Shown in pieces: positions 1 to 10,692 of a DNA stretch of 64,000 nucleotides. Source of the stretch: Tanypteryx hageni (lineage: Eukaryota > Arthropoda > Insecta > Odonata > Petaluridae); the NCBI GenBank assembly GCA_028673005.1, contig CM054120.1:57658057-57722056 (forward strand). The letters run 5' to 3'. The translations under genes and the position numbers were made by a program. Within the stretch, counting starts at the first letter, position 1. Each line of letters opens with the position of its first letter. The notes under the pieces were generated by a model that was not told where the DNA came from, ran no database searches, and was given only the letters and a program-made list of their open reading frames with translations.

Positions 1-37
1 GATTGTTGTACTAATTTATGTTAATTTTCTCCTACAG

Positions 38-118
38 CTAATATACTGCAATCACTGAGGCATCGCAGCGTCGAAAACCTCTTACTTGTTTGTTCAGTGT
101 CAACCGCTCTCACGTAAA
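38..118 (+). other. Exon-like block 1 of array
   Basis: The block is preceded by TTTTCTCCTACAG and followed by GTAAGT at 119. It is 81 nt, one base longer than the usual copy. That extra base shifts the shared frame and ends it at a TAA near the donor. The spacer after it carries a GC-richer insertion (about 170-300) absent from other units. Confidence 0.5.
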
Positions 119-433
119 GTAAGTTTGGTTATTACGCATTTTTTTCTTCTTATCTGTATTCATATGATAGGAAAGGAGGGGAGGCGGTTAGATATGTCGT
201 GCATCACGTGGCCCGGCTCTGCGCCTATCACGCGCTTTCAAGTTGACTCATATAAGGAGTAAACTCAAGCGTCTCCTCCTATTTTGTCATTAGTTTTTGA
301 GACGTGCGTGTTAGTAATTTCCGTCTTTGTGCTTCATTTAAATTTTTTCTTACCTATGTAGAAATATTGCCGTTTGATCCTTATTTCAGATTTTACTGTG
401 TTTAATATTTGATTGAGTAATTTCGTCCTGCAG

Positions 434-507
434 CTAAAATACCACAATCGCTGAGGCCTCACAGCTTCGAAATTTCTAAATGTTGCTTCGGTGGCCACCA
501 CTCATGA
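434..507 (+). other. Exon-like block 2 of array (degenerate)
   Basis: A CAG acceptor at 431-433 precedes the block, but its second half has diverged. The donor position reads GTAGAT rather than GTAAGT. The block is about 74 nt and its frame is not maintained. It looks like a decayed copy. Confidence 0.4.
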
Positions 508-759
508 GTAGATACATTTATTACTAGGCATTTTTCGTTTTTAGCTTTATTCATTTGAATCAATTAACAATACTTATTGGCAATATACGTAGTATCCTTT
601 TACATTGATTTTCGGTATTAATTTCAGATTTGAGCATAGATTTACGATTCTTTCAAAAATCTCACTGGTATTGTTAATTCGGAGGCGCATATATTGCAAA
701 TTATTAATTAAAAAATATTGACGATTGTTTTAGTAAATTATGTTAATTTTCTCCTACAG

Positions 760-839
760 ATTATATACCGCAATCACTGAGGCGTCGCATCATCGAAAAT
801 TTCCATCTGTTATTTCAGTGTTCACTGCTCTCAAATAAA
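760..839 (+). other. Exon-like block 3 of array (open frame)
   Basis: The block is 80 nt between TTTTCTCCTACAG and GTAAGT (840). Read from its third base it gives 26 sense codons with no stop. The peptide contains ENF in the middle and ends LLSNK. The other two frames contain stops. Confidence 0.5.
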
Positions 840-1003
840 GTAAGTATACTTATCACGCACTTTTTCCATCTTTACTTTATTGATTTGAGTCTAATGAAAT
901 TTTTTAAAATCATTGTACGTAGTATCAATTTACATATACAGTCACTTTTAATTAACACATATTGACGATTGATTTACTAAACTATGTTCATTTTCTCCAA
1001 CAG

Positions 1004-1083
1004 ATAATATACTGCAATCACTGACGCCTCGCAACATCGAAAATTTCTACCTATTAATTCGTGGTTCACCCCTCTCAAATAAA
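1004..1083 (+). other. Exon-like block 4 of array (open frame)
   Basis: The block is 80 nt between TTTTCTCCAACAG and GTAAGT (1084). Read from its third base it gives 26 sense codons with the shared ILQSL, IENF and PLSNK peptide motifs. Confidence 0.5.
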
Positions 1084-1376
1084 GTAAGTACATATATTAC
1101 GCCTTTTTTCACCTTAAATTTCTTCATTTGAATCTAATAACATTTCTGAAGTGCAAGGGCAAGGACATTTCTTTCGTGCTTAATTTCAGATTTGGATAGC
1201 GATTTATGATTTCTTTAGTAATCTCAGTGGTTCTGTTAATTCATTAAAGTATGGGATAATCTTCGAGTATTTGTATAATGTTAATTAAAGTTTTGAATTG
1301 AAATAAAAGACTACATTGAAATAATTTTGCAGATTTTTTTTATTTACTGCAGTATAGGAGATTTGCTGGGTGGATG
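1084..1376 (+). repeat. Recently duplicated spacer, copy 1
   Basis: The spacer after block 4 is nearly identical over about 293 bp to the spacer after block 6 (2028-2322). It runs from the GTAAGT donor through 'gtataggagatttgctgg'. This identity is far higher than between other units, so it reflects a recent duplication or gene conversion inside an old array. Confidence 0.8.
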
Positions 1377-1619
1377 GATTACTCATTTTTCCATGTTAAC
1401 TTGATTCATTTGAATCGAATAACATTTCATAAGGGCCAGGGCAATGTACGTAGTATATATTTAAATAGTTTTTTGTGCTATATTTTAGGTACGAGCAGAG
1501 ATTTATGATTCTCGCAGTATTCTCACAGGTTCTTTTAATTCGGAGGCGTATATCCTGCAACTTTTAATTAAGACATATTGACGATTTATGCACTAAATTA
1601 TGTTAATTTTCTCCTACAG

Positions 1620-1699
1620 ATGTTGTACTGGAATCACCGAGGCGTCGCATCGTCGAAAACTTCTACTCGTTAATTCAGTGTCCTCCGCTCTCAAATAAA
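1620..1699 (+). other. Exon-like block 5 of array (open frame)
   Basis: The block is 80 nt between TTTTCTCCTACAG and GTAAGT (1700). The frame from the third base is open for 26 codons, with VENF in the middle, LIQC after it and PLSNK at the end. Confidence 0.5.
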
Positions 1700-1947
1700 G
1701 TAAGTACAATTCTTACGTATTTTTTCCATCTTAACTTTATTCATTTGAGTGTAATGACATTATTTAAGAGCAATGTCGTAGTATCAATTTCCATTGTATT
1801 AGTTGTTATTTTTATATTTGAGCGGAGATTTATGAATCTTTCGCTAATCTCACAGGTTCAGTTAACACGGAGGCGCATATCCTATAACATTTTAATTAAA
1901 ACATATTGACGATTGTTTTACTAAACAACGTTAATTTTCTTTTACGG

Positions 1948-2027
1948 CTAACATACTGCAATCGCTGATGCTTCGCAGCTTCGAAACTTTCCTCCTGTTA
2001 ATTCAGTGTTCACCGCTCTCAAATAAT
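1948..2027 (+). other. Exon-like block 6 of array (open frame, altered acceptor)
   Basis: The block is 80 nt and is followed by GTAAGT (2028). The acceptor reads TTTTACGG, so the AG of CAG has become GG, which should weaken or abolish splicing into it. The shared frame is still open for 26 codons, with LIQC and PLSN near the end. Confidence 0.45.
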
Positions 2028-2322
2028 GTAAGTACATATATTACGCATTTTTTCACTTTAAATTTCTTCATTTGAATCTAATAACATTTCTGAAGTGCAA
2101 GGGCAAGGACATTTTTTTCGTGCTAAATTTCAGATTTGGATAGCGATTTATGATTTCTTTAGTAATCCCAGTGGTTCTGTTAATTCATTAAAGTATGGGA
2201 TAATCTTAGAGTATTTGTAAAATGTTAATTAAAGTTTTGAATTGAAATAAAAGACTATATCGAAATAATTTTGCAGATTTTTTTTAATTACTGCAGTATA
2301 GGAGATTTGCTGGATGTATGAG
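2028..2322 (+). repeat. Recently duplicated spacer, copy 2
   Basis: This is the partner of 1084-1376. The similarity ends at about 2322, which is also where the tandem array ends and unrelated sequence begins. Confidence 0.8.
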
Positions 2323-4121
2323 GATTAGGTTGAATAGCCAGTAGTCCTGAATCTTTTCAGAAAAAAACAAGGGACTCAAATCATAATCCCTAACTATCTA
2401 AGGCGAATTTGGCAAGTGCCATGCTTCCCCCTGAACAATGGGCCTCCAATGAGCGGGGCAAGGGGATCAGTATCCCCCCTCTGGATAAGGCCTATGTCAT
2501 GGGATGACAATCATTGATTTCTGGTTGCCAGGGCTTTTATGGTGCAATTTTTCTGAGGTCAGGCTAACAGGTACGGAACCTCTGCAATATAAATAAAATA
2601 TAAAGCTCACCAAAACTGACTGTGAAAGCTTGCCTATCACCTTGCCTTACCCACCCCTGAAAAATTTCCAGGGGATGCCCATGCCTATCATCAAAAGAAT
2701 ACCTGACACCCCTCTGAACCCTCTCAGCATATATTTAAAATGGAATATTATGAAGCCCCATTTTCATGCTTTTTCTGATTATGCAATACATTTCATATCA
2801 CATTCATTTATTTCCAAATTAAGGATTTTCATCCAGGGACTTTAATGTGCTATATGCTAAGGCAAATGTTTCCAAAGAATGGAATTTTCCAATAGATGAA
2901 TGAGGAAAGAAGATATTCTGCATGAATGGGCTGCACTTTTGTTGTTCCTGATTGAAATGTGACTTAAGGAATTGTTTCCAAGTAGAAGAGAAGTTCTTAC
3001 ATTGTCCTCTTTTGAAGATAAATGGTCTCTTGCTTGTTTTCACTGGCTCTATAATTACCCTTCGGAAAAAATTAGGTTCTTTGGTGATGACTCTAATGCC
3101 TTCTATTACGATATTTTATCTTGTTGTCTACAATCATCAAATGCTCTGTCCTGGGCCCCCTTGGTGCTCTTCGTAGGATAATGCCGGCACCAGCTTTTCC
3201 TCCTTTCTTGTGAGTGTGTTTGGTGTGCAACGAGTTATGGCTATATTAATCCAAGAGGTGGATTAGCCAAAAATACACAAACACACACACATTTTAAGTG
3301 TTTATACTGAATAAACCTTGGGCTGTGCATTAGTATTATTGAAGCATAATTCCTCTGTGAATTATAAGGAGGCAGAGAAGCAAATGCACTTTTAACATTT
3401 TTGGTTTTGTCCTTTGGAAGGTTAAAAATTCATTAGTATTTAAAGGACGTTTCTGCATCATGTCTGAAAAATAATGTAGCGAAATTTAAAATATATACTA
3501 GTTAATTTATTAAAAACTAGCTCTTCTTGTTCATATGTAAACATATTACCATTTGTGTGATATTGTGCTTTATTTTGCACAATGCATGTTACTTAAAAAA
3601 TGTGCTGAAAACTTTTGCATCGCTGTGGGATTCATATTGTCCGTTGATCTCTTCACATTATGTTTCTCAGATATTTATTGTGACTTAACTGTCAACAAAG
3701 AGAAAATGTAAGGATTTAATTAATTTATCACTTTATGTTGCTCATAATCATTGATGATAAAAATGAAAAGCACTAATTACAGGTCTTTCTGTTTCTTAAT
3801 AATTTGGCATTTTACAGAATTAATTCTGATTATTTAAGTTACAAGATTTCTTGTTGAAATGCATTCTTAATAGTGAAAACTAAACTCCTCATAATTGGCA
3901 GATTTGGATATTTTCTGCCCCTAGGCAAAACTTATTCTCAACCCCCATTATGGTGCTTTTTTCCTAAATAGACGCTCATGTATTTTGTTAGTCTGTCCGC
4001 ATAACTGTATGCAGCACTGGTATAGGTAGGTTCTCCAGCACCTGAGGGAAAGTCACATAGATGTTGACTGTACAATTTTCAATAGAAATCTAATCTGAGG
4101 AATGCCATGGAAACCCAAAAA

Positions 4122-4124
<3 letters not shown>
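2323..4124. other. AT-rich spacer, no gene seen
   Basis: I see no transposon protein, RNA gene or long open frame here. The short open frames (up to about 75 codons) are on both strands, overlap each other and resemble nothing I recognise. A repeat with a CA-rich tail sits at about 3158-3296 and is listed separately. Confidence 0.5.
3158..3296 (+). repeat. Interspersed repeat with CA tail, copy 1
   Basis: The sequence 'cttggtgctctt...gagttatgg.tat.....atccaagag.tggattag' ending in a CA-rich tail recurs at 6870-7024. The simple-sequence tail is typical of the 3' end of a LINE or SINE. No coding sequence is present, so the family cannot be named. Confidence 0.5.

Positions 4125-4192
<68 letters not shown>
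4125..4192. repeat. (TA)34 microsatellite
   Basis: An uninterrupted run of TA dinucleotides about 68 bp long. It also creates an artefactual Tyr-Ile repeat open frame across it. Confidence 0.98.
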
Positions 4193-4195
<3 letters not shown>

Positions 4196-6398
4196 CCAGT
4201 ACACAGTCCAGAATTGGCCTGTCCATGAAATTCTATTTTTCTCATCAGTTTTATAATGGGCAGCAAAGGTTAATGAAACGATTGTGTTTCCAGTTGTCAA
4301 AGTGTAACACTGTCAAATGCCTGGTGGTTCCAAATTGATTTTACTAGTCCTTGGTGGATTATTCATTTTATAAACTGGTCATTGGTCAACTTTATCTTAT
4401 TATACAAGTCCGTTATGAACTTTTGGGCAAGAGTTTCAGATCTATATCATTATATATAGCTGCTTCTTATTTATGGTACACAAGTAGTAGCTGCTTGCAT
4501 TCTACAAGCATTTCATCTCACCTTGAAAACACATTAATTTTTCAGACACTTATTTCATTATTAGAAATATTTTTTTTAATTAAGAATTTTGCACCTCTTT
4601 ACCAAGTTTCAATCTTTCCTTGTGGTACAATATTGGAAGTTAAGGAATCCCTAATATTTGCAATTTTAAGAATATTATATTTTTCCATTGTTTGGTACTT
4701 ACTCCATACATTTCAGCCAAATTTAAATTTTGTAGAACATCTAGAAATGAAATAATAATTTTCTAATTGTTTATATTTTAAATATTTTTAACGGCCGCAA
4801 CAAAAACGTCATCGAAATTCTAAATTCTTAATTTACACTTTTTCATCATGCTCTAAATAACTGAATATTTTCAGCTTCCTAGCTCTTCCCTTAGTACCAA
4901 AATTTTTATGTATTTGTTTAAATTTTATGAATTTTCTACAGTTTTGCAAACTAAAATATCAGAATTTTTATTATCCATATTTGGTTATTTTATGAATTCT
5001 ACCTTTTAAAAAATCAGTTTCTTAGTTCATATAGAAATACATAAACCTTAAATATTTGGTTAATTATTTGCAATTTTTTAGCAGATGCATTATTTATCTT
5101 TTTGAGATATTTAATTTTTCTAATTGGTTTTGCAAATTCACTTACCTACACAAATATTTCAAGTCTCCAGCTCATTTTTAGTGCTTTAAGAATATAGTAG
5201 GGAGCACAAACAAAGGAGGGTGGCAACTGGATGCGCAGAAGGCCAGGGATGTCACATGGTTCTCTTGCTCCTTTACTTGGTCAATCAGCGTCAGTCAGTT
5301 ACAGCAGCCCTAGGCATGCAGCGTGATTTTCATGTTTATTTGCGTGTTTTACAATTGAGATTTATATAGTACTGTCTTGTGCTGTTCTAAAATGCAGGGT
5401 GAAATAAGTAAGTGCAAGGGTTGGCTCAAACAATTAAGAGATATCATATATAAAGTGTATCAGTACTTCAAAACCAGACGAAGTATGCAGACGATTCAAC
5501 ATGTACAGCTGGTTACAATGTTGCCAGCTGTCAAGAGCGAATGGAGAATGCTTGTAGCATAGGGGCATAGGACTTCGTGTGTAATGCATTGTTTTCTAAA
5601 TGAAACCTTATACTAGATATAAAAAAACAAAGTGCACTTGGGAAGGCTCTACTTTGTGGAAAGATTCCACTTAAATGAAAAAGAAACTTGTAAATTTCCA
5701 CTAAAAATTTTAATAACAGACCTGTTTTGGTTAGTTGGTTGGTTATTAACTTTTTAGTGGATATTTATAAGTTTCTTTTTCATAGAAATTGATACAAAAA
5801 CATTGATATTAGAAAAGTAACTTAATATTTAAATTATATTAGATGATTCATAACTGTTGAAATGCAAAAATAGGAAAAATACATTATATTCATTCAAATG
5901 CAGTATGTATATATTTTAAACGATTAATTGGTAATCCCAGGACTGTATATCCCTCTAGAAATACCATGCTGATTTTTTTAATAATGTAATATATTGGTAA
6001 ACAATCTATATTAAACCTTTTTTTGAAGCTATGGGCTTGAAAACCTTGGGAATCATTCAGAATTATTGATTGAGCTATCTGCCATTATAAAAAGAAGTTA
6101 GAAAAAAAGAGAAACGTCAGCATTGGATCGATTAATTTGGCTTATGGTAGTCTTAGCATGGTATGCCCTATTGGCCCAATCAGCTCGCTGGCAGAAAAAG
6201 GGTTAATCACCTTGATACACATCTCCATTTGGTATAGAAATTAATCAATATTATTGATATTAACATTGTTTTTGCTCCTTATCAAATATATTATCAATAA
6301 GAAAGATTTATTATGTAGTTTAATTTATGTAGTAGATGCATTCCCAGATAACATGATGTTAAGCCAAATGACAGTGCAATACCTAAGTTCCCATATGC
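4193..6398. other. AT-rich spacer, no gene recognised
   Basis: The sequence is mostly 25-30% GC with scattered homopolymers. A short, more balanced patch at 5200-5560 holds a basic open frame of about 60 codons that I could not assign. The 134-codon open frame at 4351-4755 is AT-driven, rich in Leu, Ile, Phe and Ser, and resembles no known family to me. I do not annotate it as a gene. Confidence 0.4.
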
Positions 6399-6729
6399 CA
6401 GGGGTGTGCAACATATAGCCCAAAGGCATTATCCAGCACATGGAAGCATTTTTTGCAGCCCCTGAAGCTTTGATGAAGATGTGGCTATGATATTCACTAC
6501 TGATAATTTTATAATTTTAAACGCACTTGTTGCCATAAAATTCTGCCTGTTGAAGTTTAAATGCTAAAAAATTGTTTGGACCTGACTTTTCTTTGTAGTA
6601 TCACATGATTTCTTATGTAAATTCTGTTATAAACTATCATCAGGCCTGCCAAGTTGCTCACGGTTTAAAATGCCAAAGTGTTTGCATCTGCAAATGCAGC
6701 CCAGCAGATAAAAAGGTTGCACACTCCTG
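6399..6729. mobile_element. Non-autonomous hAT-like element (331 bp)
   Basis: The left end reads CAGGGGTGTGCAAC and the right end, on the other strand, reads CAGGAGTGTGCAACC. CAGGGGTG-type termini are characteristic of hAT transposons. The 8-bp flanks are CCATATGC (6391-6398) and CCATAGAG (6730-6737), matching at five of eight positions, as expected for an old 8-bp target duplication. The interior has no transposase, so the element depended on a partner. Confidence 0.6.
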
Positions 6730-6869
6730 CCATAGAGGGGTTGTAATAGTTAGGATGCTGGCTGCTACTCATCTGCTGCTCAAAAGGGCAACGGGCATGA
6801 TTACTGCTAAAGTAGTATTTTTTCCAAGGTCAGTGTTCCTTTTTTCAGAAGGGATATTAATACCTTGGC

Positions 6870-7024
6870 ATCCTTGGTGCTCTTTGTTAAGAGAAGGCTA
6901 ATGACCACAATGGGTTTCCCTACACCCTTGTTAATGCATTCAGTGGGGAATGAGCTATGGATATAAAAATCCAAGAGATTGATTAGCAATAAATAAAGTC
7001 ATACACACACTTACACACACACAT
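6870..7024 (+). repeat. Interspersed repeat with CA tail, copy 2
   Basis: It shares 'ccttggtgctctttgtta', 'gagctatggatat' and 'atccaagagattgattagc' with 3158-3296 and ends in AATAAA followed by a CA-rich tail. The layout suits a retroposon 3' end in the + orientation. Confidence 0.5.
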
Positions 7025-7593
7025 ACTATCACTACCATCGACTAAATGATATAAATTGAGGATATATCCAGGTCAGCATGCTGCATTGCCAATGACATGT
7101 TTAGTGGCATGAACATGACATGAACATTTCCAGTAAAATAATTTTAAATATTGAGGAGCACTCCCTTGGGTCACACTTTTAGCACTGGCATCTACTTTTT
7201 CCCTATTCACCTATAATATCCTCTCAGTTGCAGTAAGTAAACACTATGCACATTTTATTTCCATCTCATCTTTTCCAGCTCTAAACCATGTAAGCTTATC
7301 TCAGATACCCTGAGAATGACGGCAGAAACAGCCATCAAAACGTAGGGAAACCAAATGGCCACCCTGCTGGAAACCTGAGAAAATTTCATTGCATATCTAA
7401 ATTCATCTCCAACTTGAAAGCTAGCTCTTATTCTTTAATTTGTTTGTTGAGTTAAGCAATTTGAGGTATTTAAAAAATCCTTATATCAGAATGACATGTT
7501 GGTTCCCTAATGTGCCAGCAGAGTAATATCAAAACTATGTAAATTGGTTAAACAGGGAATTATTGAGCTGAGTTTATGTCTGAAAGAATTAAA
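7025..7593. other. Spacer, no gene seen
   Basis: No coding sequence or RNA gene is recognised. At 7308-7350 'ctgagaatgacggc...agccatcaaaacg' forms a small GC hairpin like those in retroelement termini, but it is too short to assign. Confidence 0.4.
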
Positions 7594-7790
7594 GAACAAG
7601 CACTTAAAAATATATCTTGGTATCACCAATAGCCTTGCCAAAAATATCAATAACCAGTTCTTTTAGAATCTATTTTTGGTGAACTACCACTGAAGATGGC
7701 TGCTTTTTAGCTGAAATATGCATGTCATTTTTTATAATCTTTTTGTGGCTACAGGAGATACCTAAGACAAGTATATTTAAGTGCTTGTTC
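7594..7790. mobile_element. Hairpin (inverted-repeat) element, 197 bp
   Basis: The ends are inverted copies of each other: GAACAAGCACTTAAA at 7594 and TTTAAGTGCTTGTTC at 7776-7790. With small indels the match continues inward for about 33 bp (7594-7626 against 7754-7790). This is the layout of a MITE or a foldback element. The interior carries 'ccactgaagatggctgc...agctgaaat' (about 7688-7715), a motif type common near the termini of Penelope-like and other retroelements. No target duplication is clear. Confidence 0.5.
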
Positions 7791-8367
7791 TTGAAGGAAA
7801 GTCGTGACAGTATTAATTTAGAACATCCTATTTAACAGAGGTGCTAAAAAATATTGTGATTGACAAGCCAATCACTAACTCCTTTTAGGTAGAACTCTGA
7901 ACACTTTGCTCTCGCCTATATCTGCAGTTATATGCTGTCAATAACAATATCTGCATAACTATTCCAGATAAATTATTCCTATATTAGGAGCAGGTCTGGT
8001 CCAGACATAAATAATGGTGTCATTGCATGGGAATGCCTGGATTAGAATGAAGGCACTATTCTTACGACAACATATATTATTAATCAAACAAAGTGTTTAT
8101 ATCTGGGATTTAGCAGCTGTGACTGTTGGTTTTGTTATGGCCCTCAAATTTGTTGGCAAGTTCTTGTCTCTTTCTGATTCCTCGACCAATAATATAATTC
8201 ATCTTATGCATCAATCCAAAGGGATAAATAAACAATATCTTTAGTAACCTCATCTTGATTGAAAAACGTCACAACGTCTTCGTTATCATACGATCATCAA
8301 ATGGAAATTTTTCAAATAATAGATCCTAGAAAATACGAATATATTATTATTATATAACGCTAACATT
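7791..8367. other. AT-rich spacer left of the hAT element
   Basis: No gene is recognised. The last eight bases, CTAACATT (8360-8367), are the left target-site copy of the hAT insertion that follows. Confidence 0.5.
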
Positions 8368-8449
8368 CAGGGCCGTTCCGTGGAAATTTGGCCCCTGGAA
8401 CATGCTTAGTGAAAAGGCGCCTTAAATAATCTTGCCATAATATTTTCGC

Positions 8450-10420
8450 GGTCGTAAAAATGCATTCCTTTGCTCAATTCCATCTATGTCTGCGCTATTA
8501 CCTTAAGTTACGGTTGTAAATCTTTACAATACTTTTGTAGGTTTTTGAGTTCGTTCCTTGTGCTTTTATTTGAAAATATCATAAAGAAATTCATAATTTT
8601 TATTATGCGTTTTTACTTACTCGAACCTTTCCCTAATGGAATCAATAATAAAATTTAAATATTGACCTTTAAATTTTTCTGAGGATCTAAAACTGGCTCA
8701 TCTTCTGATTCATAATTATAATTGTTTTTGTGGCGACGAATTCAAATAGCTGTGAATTCTGGAATGCTAGGTTATATTTCAAGTATTTCCGCTAAATTCT
8801 TAGCTTCATTTAAAACTTTGAAGAAGCATTTATCTTAACGATAATTTCTCGAAAAATCTGACTTACTTCAGCAAGTTATTGCACGCTGATATATTTAATT
8901 GCAGTCTCTTCATTATTTTTCAGACCACATTCTCCTTGGATAGGATATCATACCACACTTCTATGCTACATAGAAATTTAAAAGTAGAAATTTGCTTTGT
9001 CAGAAATTTGGCCTCGTTCTTTGTTACATTATCACGGTTCCTATCCAAATAAATATCTACAAGCGCATCATAGATATCTTCAATTTGGAATCGGAGAGAC
9101 TTAATGGCAGAAATGTGACTCTCCCACCTCGTTTCAGACACTGGTTTCATAGTTACATTATGTGATTTTTCAGTACACCCCAACGACTTGCTCAAGACGT
9201 GAAAAGAAATGTATTTGGTGAACTAAATGAAAGAAACTAGTCATCTCTCCAGAGGCATATGCAGCGTCGTTTATGATTAGATTTTGGGAATGACAAGCAC
9301 AAGGTATAAATGTTGCGCGTGGGTTTATTTTCAAAATCCTACTTTGTACTCCTGCACTTCTACATTTCATATTCGTTTCATTGTCATTACCTTGACCTCT
9401 CATGTCATCAACTAGAATCCGGAGAGTGTTTAATATATCGAGAATTGTTTTAGTTAAACCTTTGCCTGTAGTATCCTCGACGGGAATAAATTCTAGAAAA
9501 TGTTCCCTGATTTCTAATCATTCACCAGTCTGTGTTACAAACTTGGCAACAGGAGACATTTGTTCAACGCGACTTTTATCAGGGTGCAATCTCATAATAT
9601 TGAATAATTCCAACTTATTTAATTTTATTAATTCCATAATATGACTTCTGGTTTTAATGGAAATCAAGGAAATAAGCTCGTTTTGACTATTGTTGGTTAT
9701 GTAATGGGACGAAGTTTCCTTGTTAGCAGTTCTATGCAAATTTTCTCTTGTTATTTGATCAAATTTAGCAAACAGTTCAAACAATTTCAGAAAATTTCCC
9801 TTATTACGATCAAATAGTTCACTAATTGATCCGTGAATATTAAGCGGTTGGGAGGCTAGAAACTGCAATACTAATGATTCGGTTTAATATTATTCTTATC
9901 ATTTTTGAACTTGAAACCCAGAGTCACGCTTTGTGGAAGCATCTCAAGTGTTTTCAGTTTGGAGATGCAAATGCAGTTCCTTCCAGTATCTTAAGCTTTC
10001 AAAATGATAACGCGATATTTCGTGGATTTTTAAATCTCGTGATAAATGTACCCAATCAGCGTGACCATTGACAGCCCAATTATTACGATTAAAAAAATAA
10101 AATGCACACTAAACAAAACACGGCATCTTTTGATTTTGAATGAATCGACCATTATAGAGTTAAGGAGAATGGTGCCTACCCTTTTGGTTTATCAGAAAAT
10201 CACATTTTCAGATTATGCAGAACCTCTTCCAACCAAAATCTCGGTCATTTTGTCGGTAATACTTGGGGAATGTAGCCAACTATGGAATGCTATTTTCCTT
10301 TTTAGTGATATAGTTTTATTTATTACAATGAAAATACTAATGAATACTTGAATATATTTCAAATTTTTAGTCCCTAAAATGACGACATTTACCAACAACA
10401 TATAAAATCACTAGAAAAAA
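8450..10420 (-). pseudogene. hAT transposase, main part (DUF4371 + C-terminal domain)
   Basis: Read right to left this follows the ZMYM1-like hAT transposase order. A TTF-type zinc-finger segment with FCLVC lies at about 10100. A DUF4371 stretch follows at 9868-9518 with NKGNFLKL, QNELISLI and EQMSPVAKFV. Next comes RGQGNDNETNMK...PRATFIPCACHSQNLIINDAA at 9403-9240, then ETRWESHISAIKSLRFQ at about 9130, and WYDILSKEN near 8930. A recognisable C-terminal stretch with EDEPVLDP (about 8690) continues to about 8450. There is an in-frame TGA at about 9518, a frameshift near 9190 and several stops at both ends. The expected acidic residue before HPD in the catalytic stretch appears replaced. These features fit an old, inactive copy. 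Confidence 0.85.
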
Positions 10421-10692
10421 TAAGAAAATGCTAAATAAGAAAATGTATTTTTGAATGTGATCAAATAGGCTTCCTAATATGGAATTCCCTTAACATGTAT
10501 TTGCAATTAATTATTTATTTGGAGAAGCCGCAAACGTAAATGTCCTTCTCTGCCGCACTGCATACTTCATGGCGCCACCCTTGGCAAACAACACATTGCA
10601 CTCACCTTTCACTTATTATCTCTTCCTAAAACTTTTTATTGCAAAACAAGCACTGTGCCTCTTTGCTGCTTGTAGGTTTCGAATTCTCAAAG

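Larger units (their letters stand above)
1..2322 (+). repeat. Tandem array of exon-like units (about 328 bp period)
   Basis: Six diverged copies of one unit lie head to tail. Each has a pyrimidine-rich tract ending in CAG, a conserved block of about 80 nt, a GTAAGT donor-like hexamer, then a conserved spacer. The spacer includes 'ttcatttgaatc', 'gtacgtagtatc', 'gatttatgattctttc' and 'attgacgattgttttacta'. Block starts are at 38, 434, 760, 1004, 1620 and 1948, so spacing is 326-328 bp where intact and altered elsewhere by indels. The left edge of the window cuts the array, so it may be longer. The conserved splice-like signals suggest duplicated exons of one gene or long non-coding RNA. A satellite that merely resembles exons is the alternative. 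No flanking exon is visible. Confidence 0.75.

Noticed and set aside
4102..4338. Open frame with a long Tyr-Ile repeat
   Set aside because: It is simply the translation of the (TA)n microsatellite.
4351..4755. 134-codon open frame in AT-rich DNA
   Set aside because: The composition is dominated by Leu, Ile, Phe and Ser as expected from AT-rich sequence. It has no recognisable motif, splice context or homologous copy.
5377..5562. Basic 61-codon frame (KQLRDIIYKVYQYFKTRRS) reminiscent of a transposase helix-turn-helix start
   Set aside because: The resemblance is short and unsupported by any following catalytic domain; kept only as a possibility.
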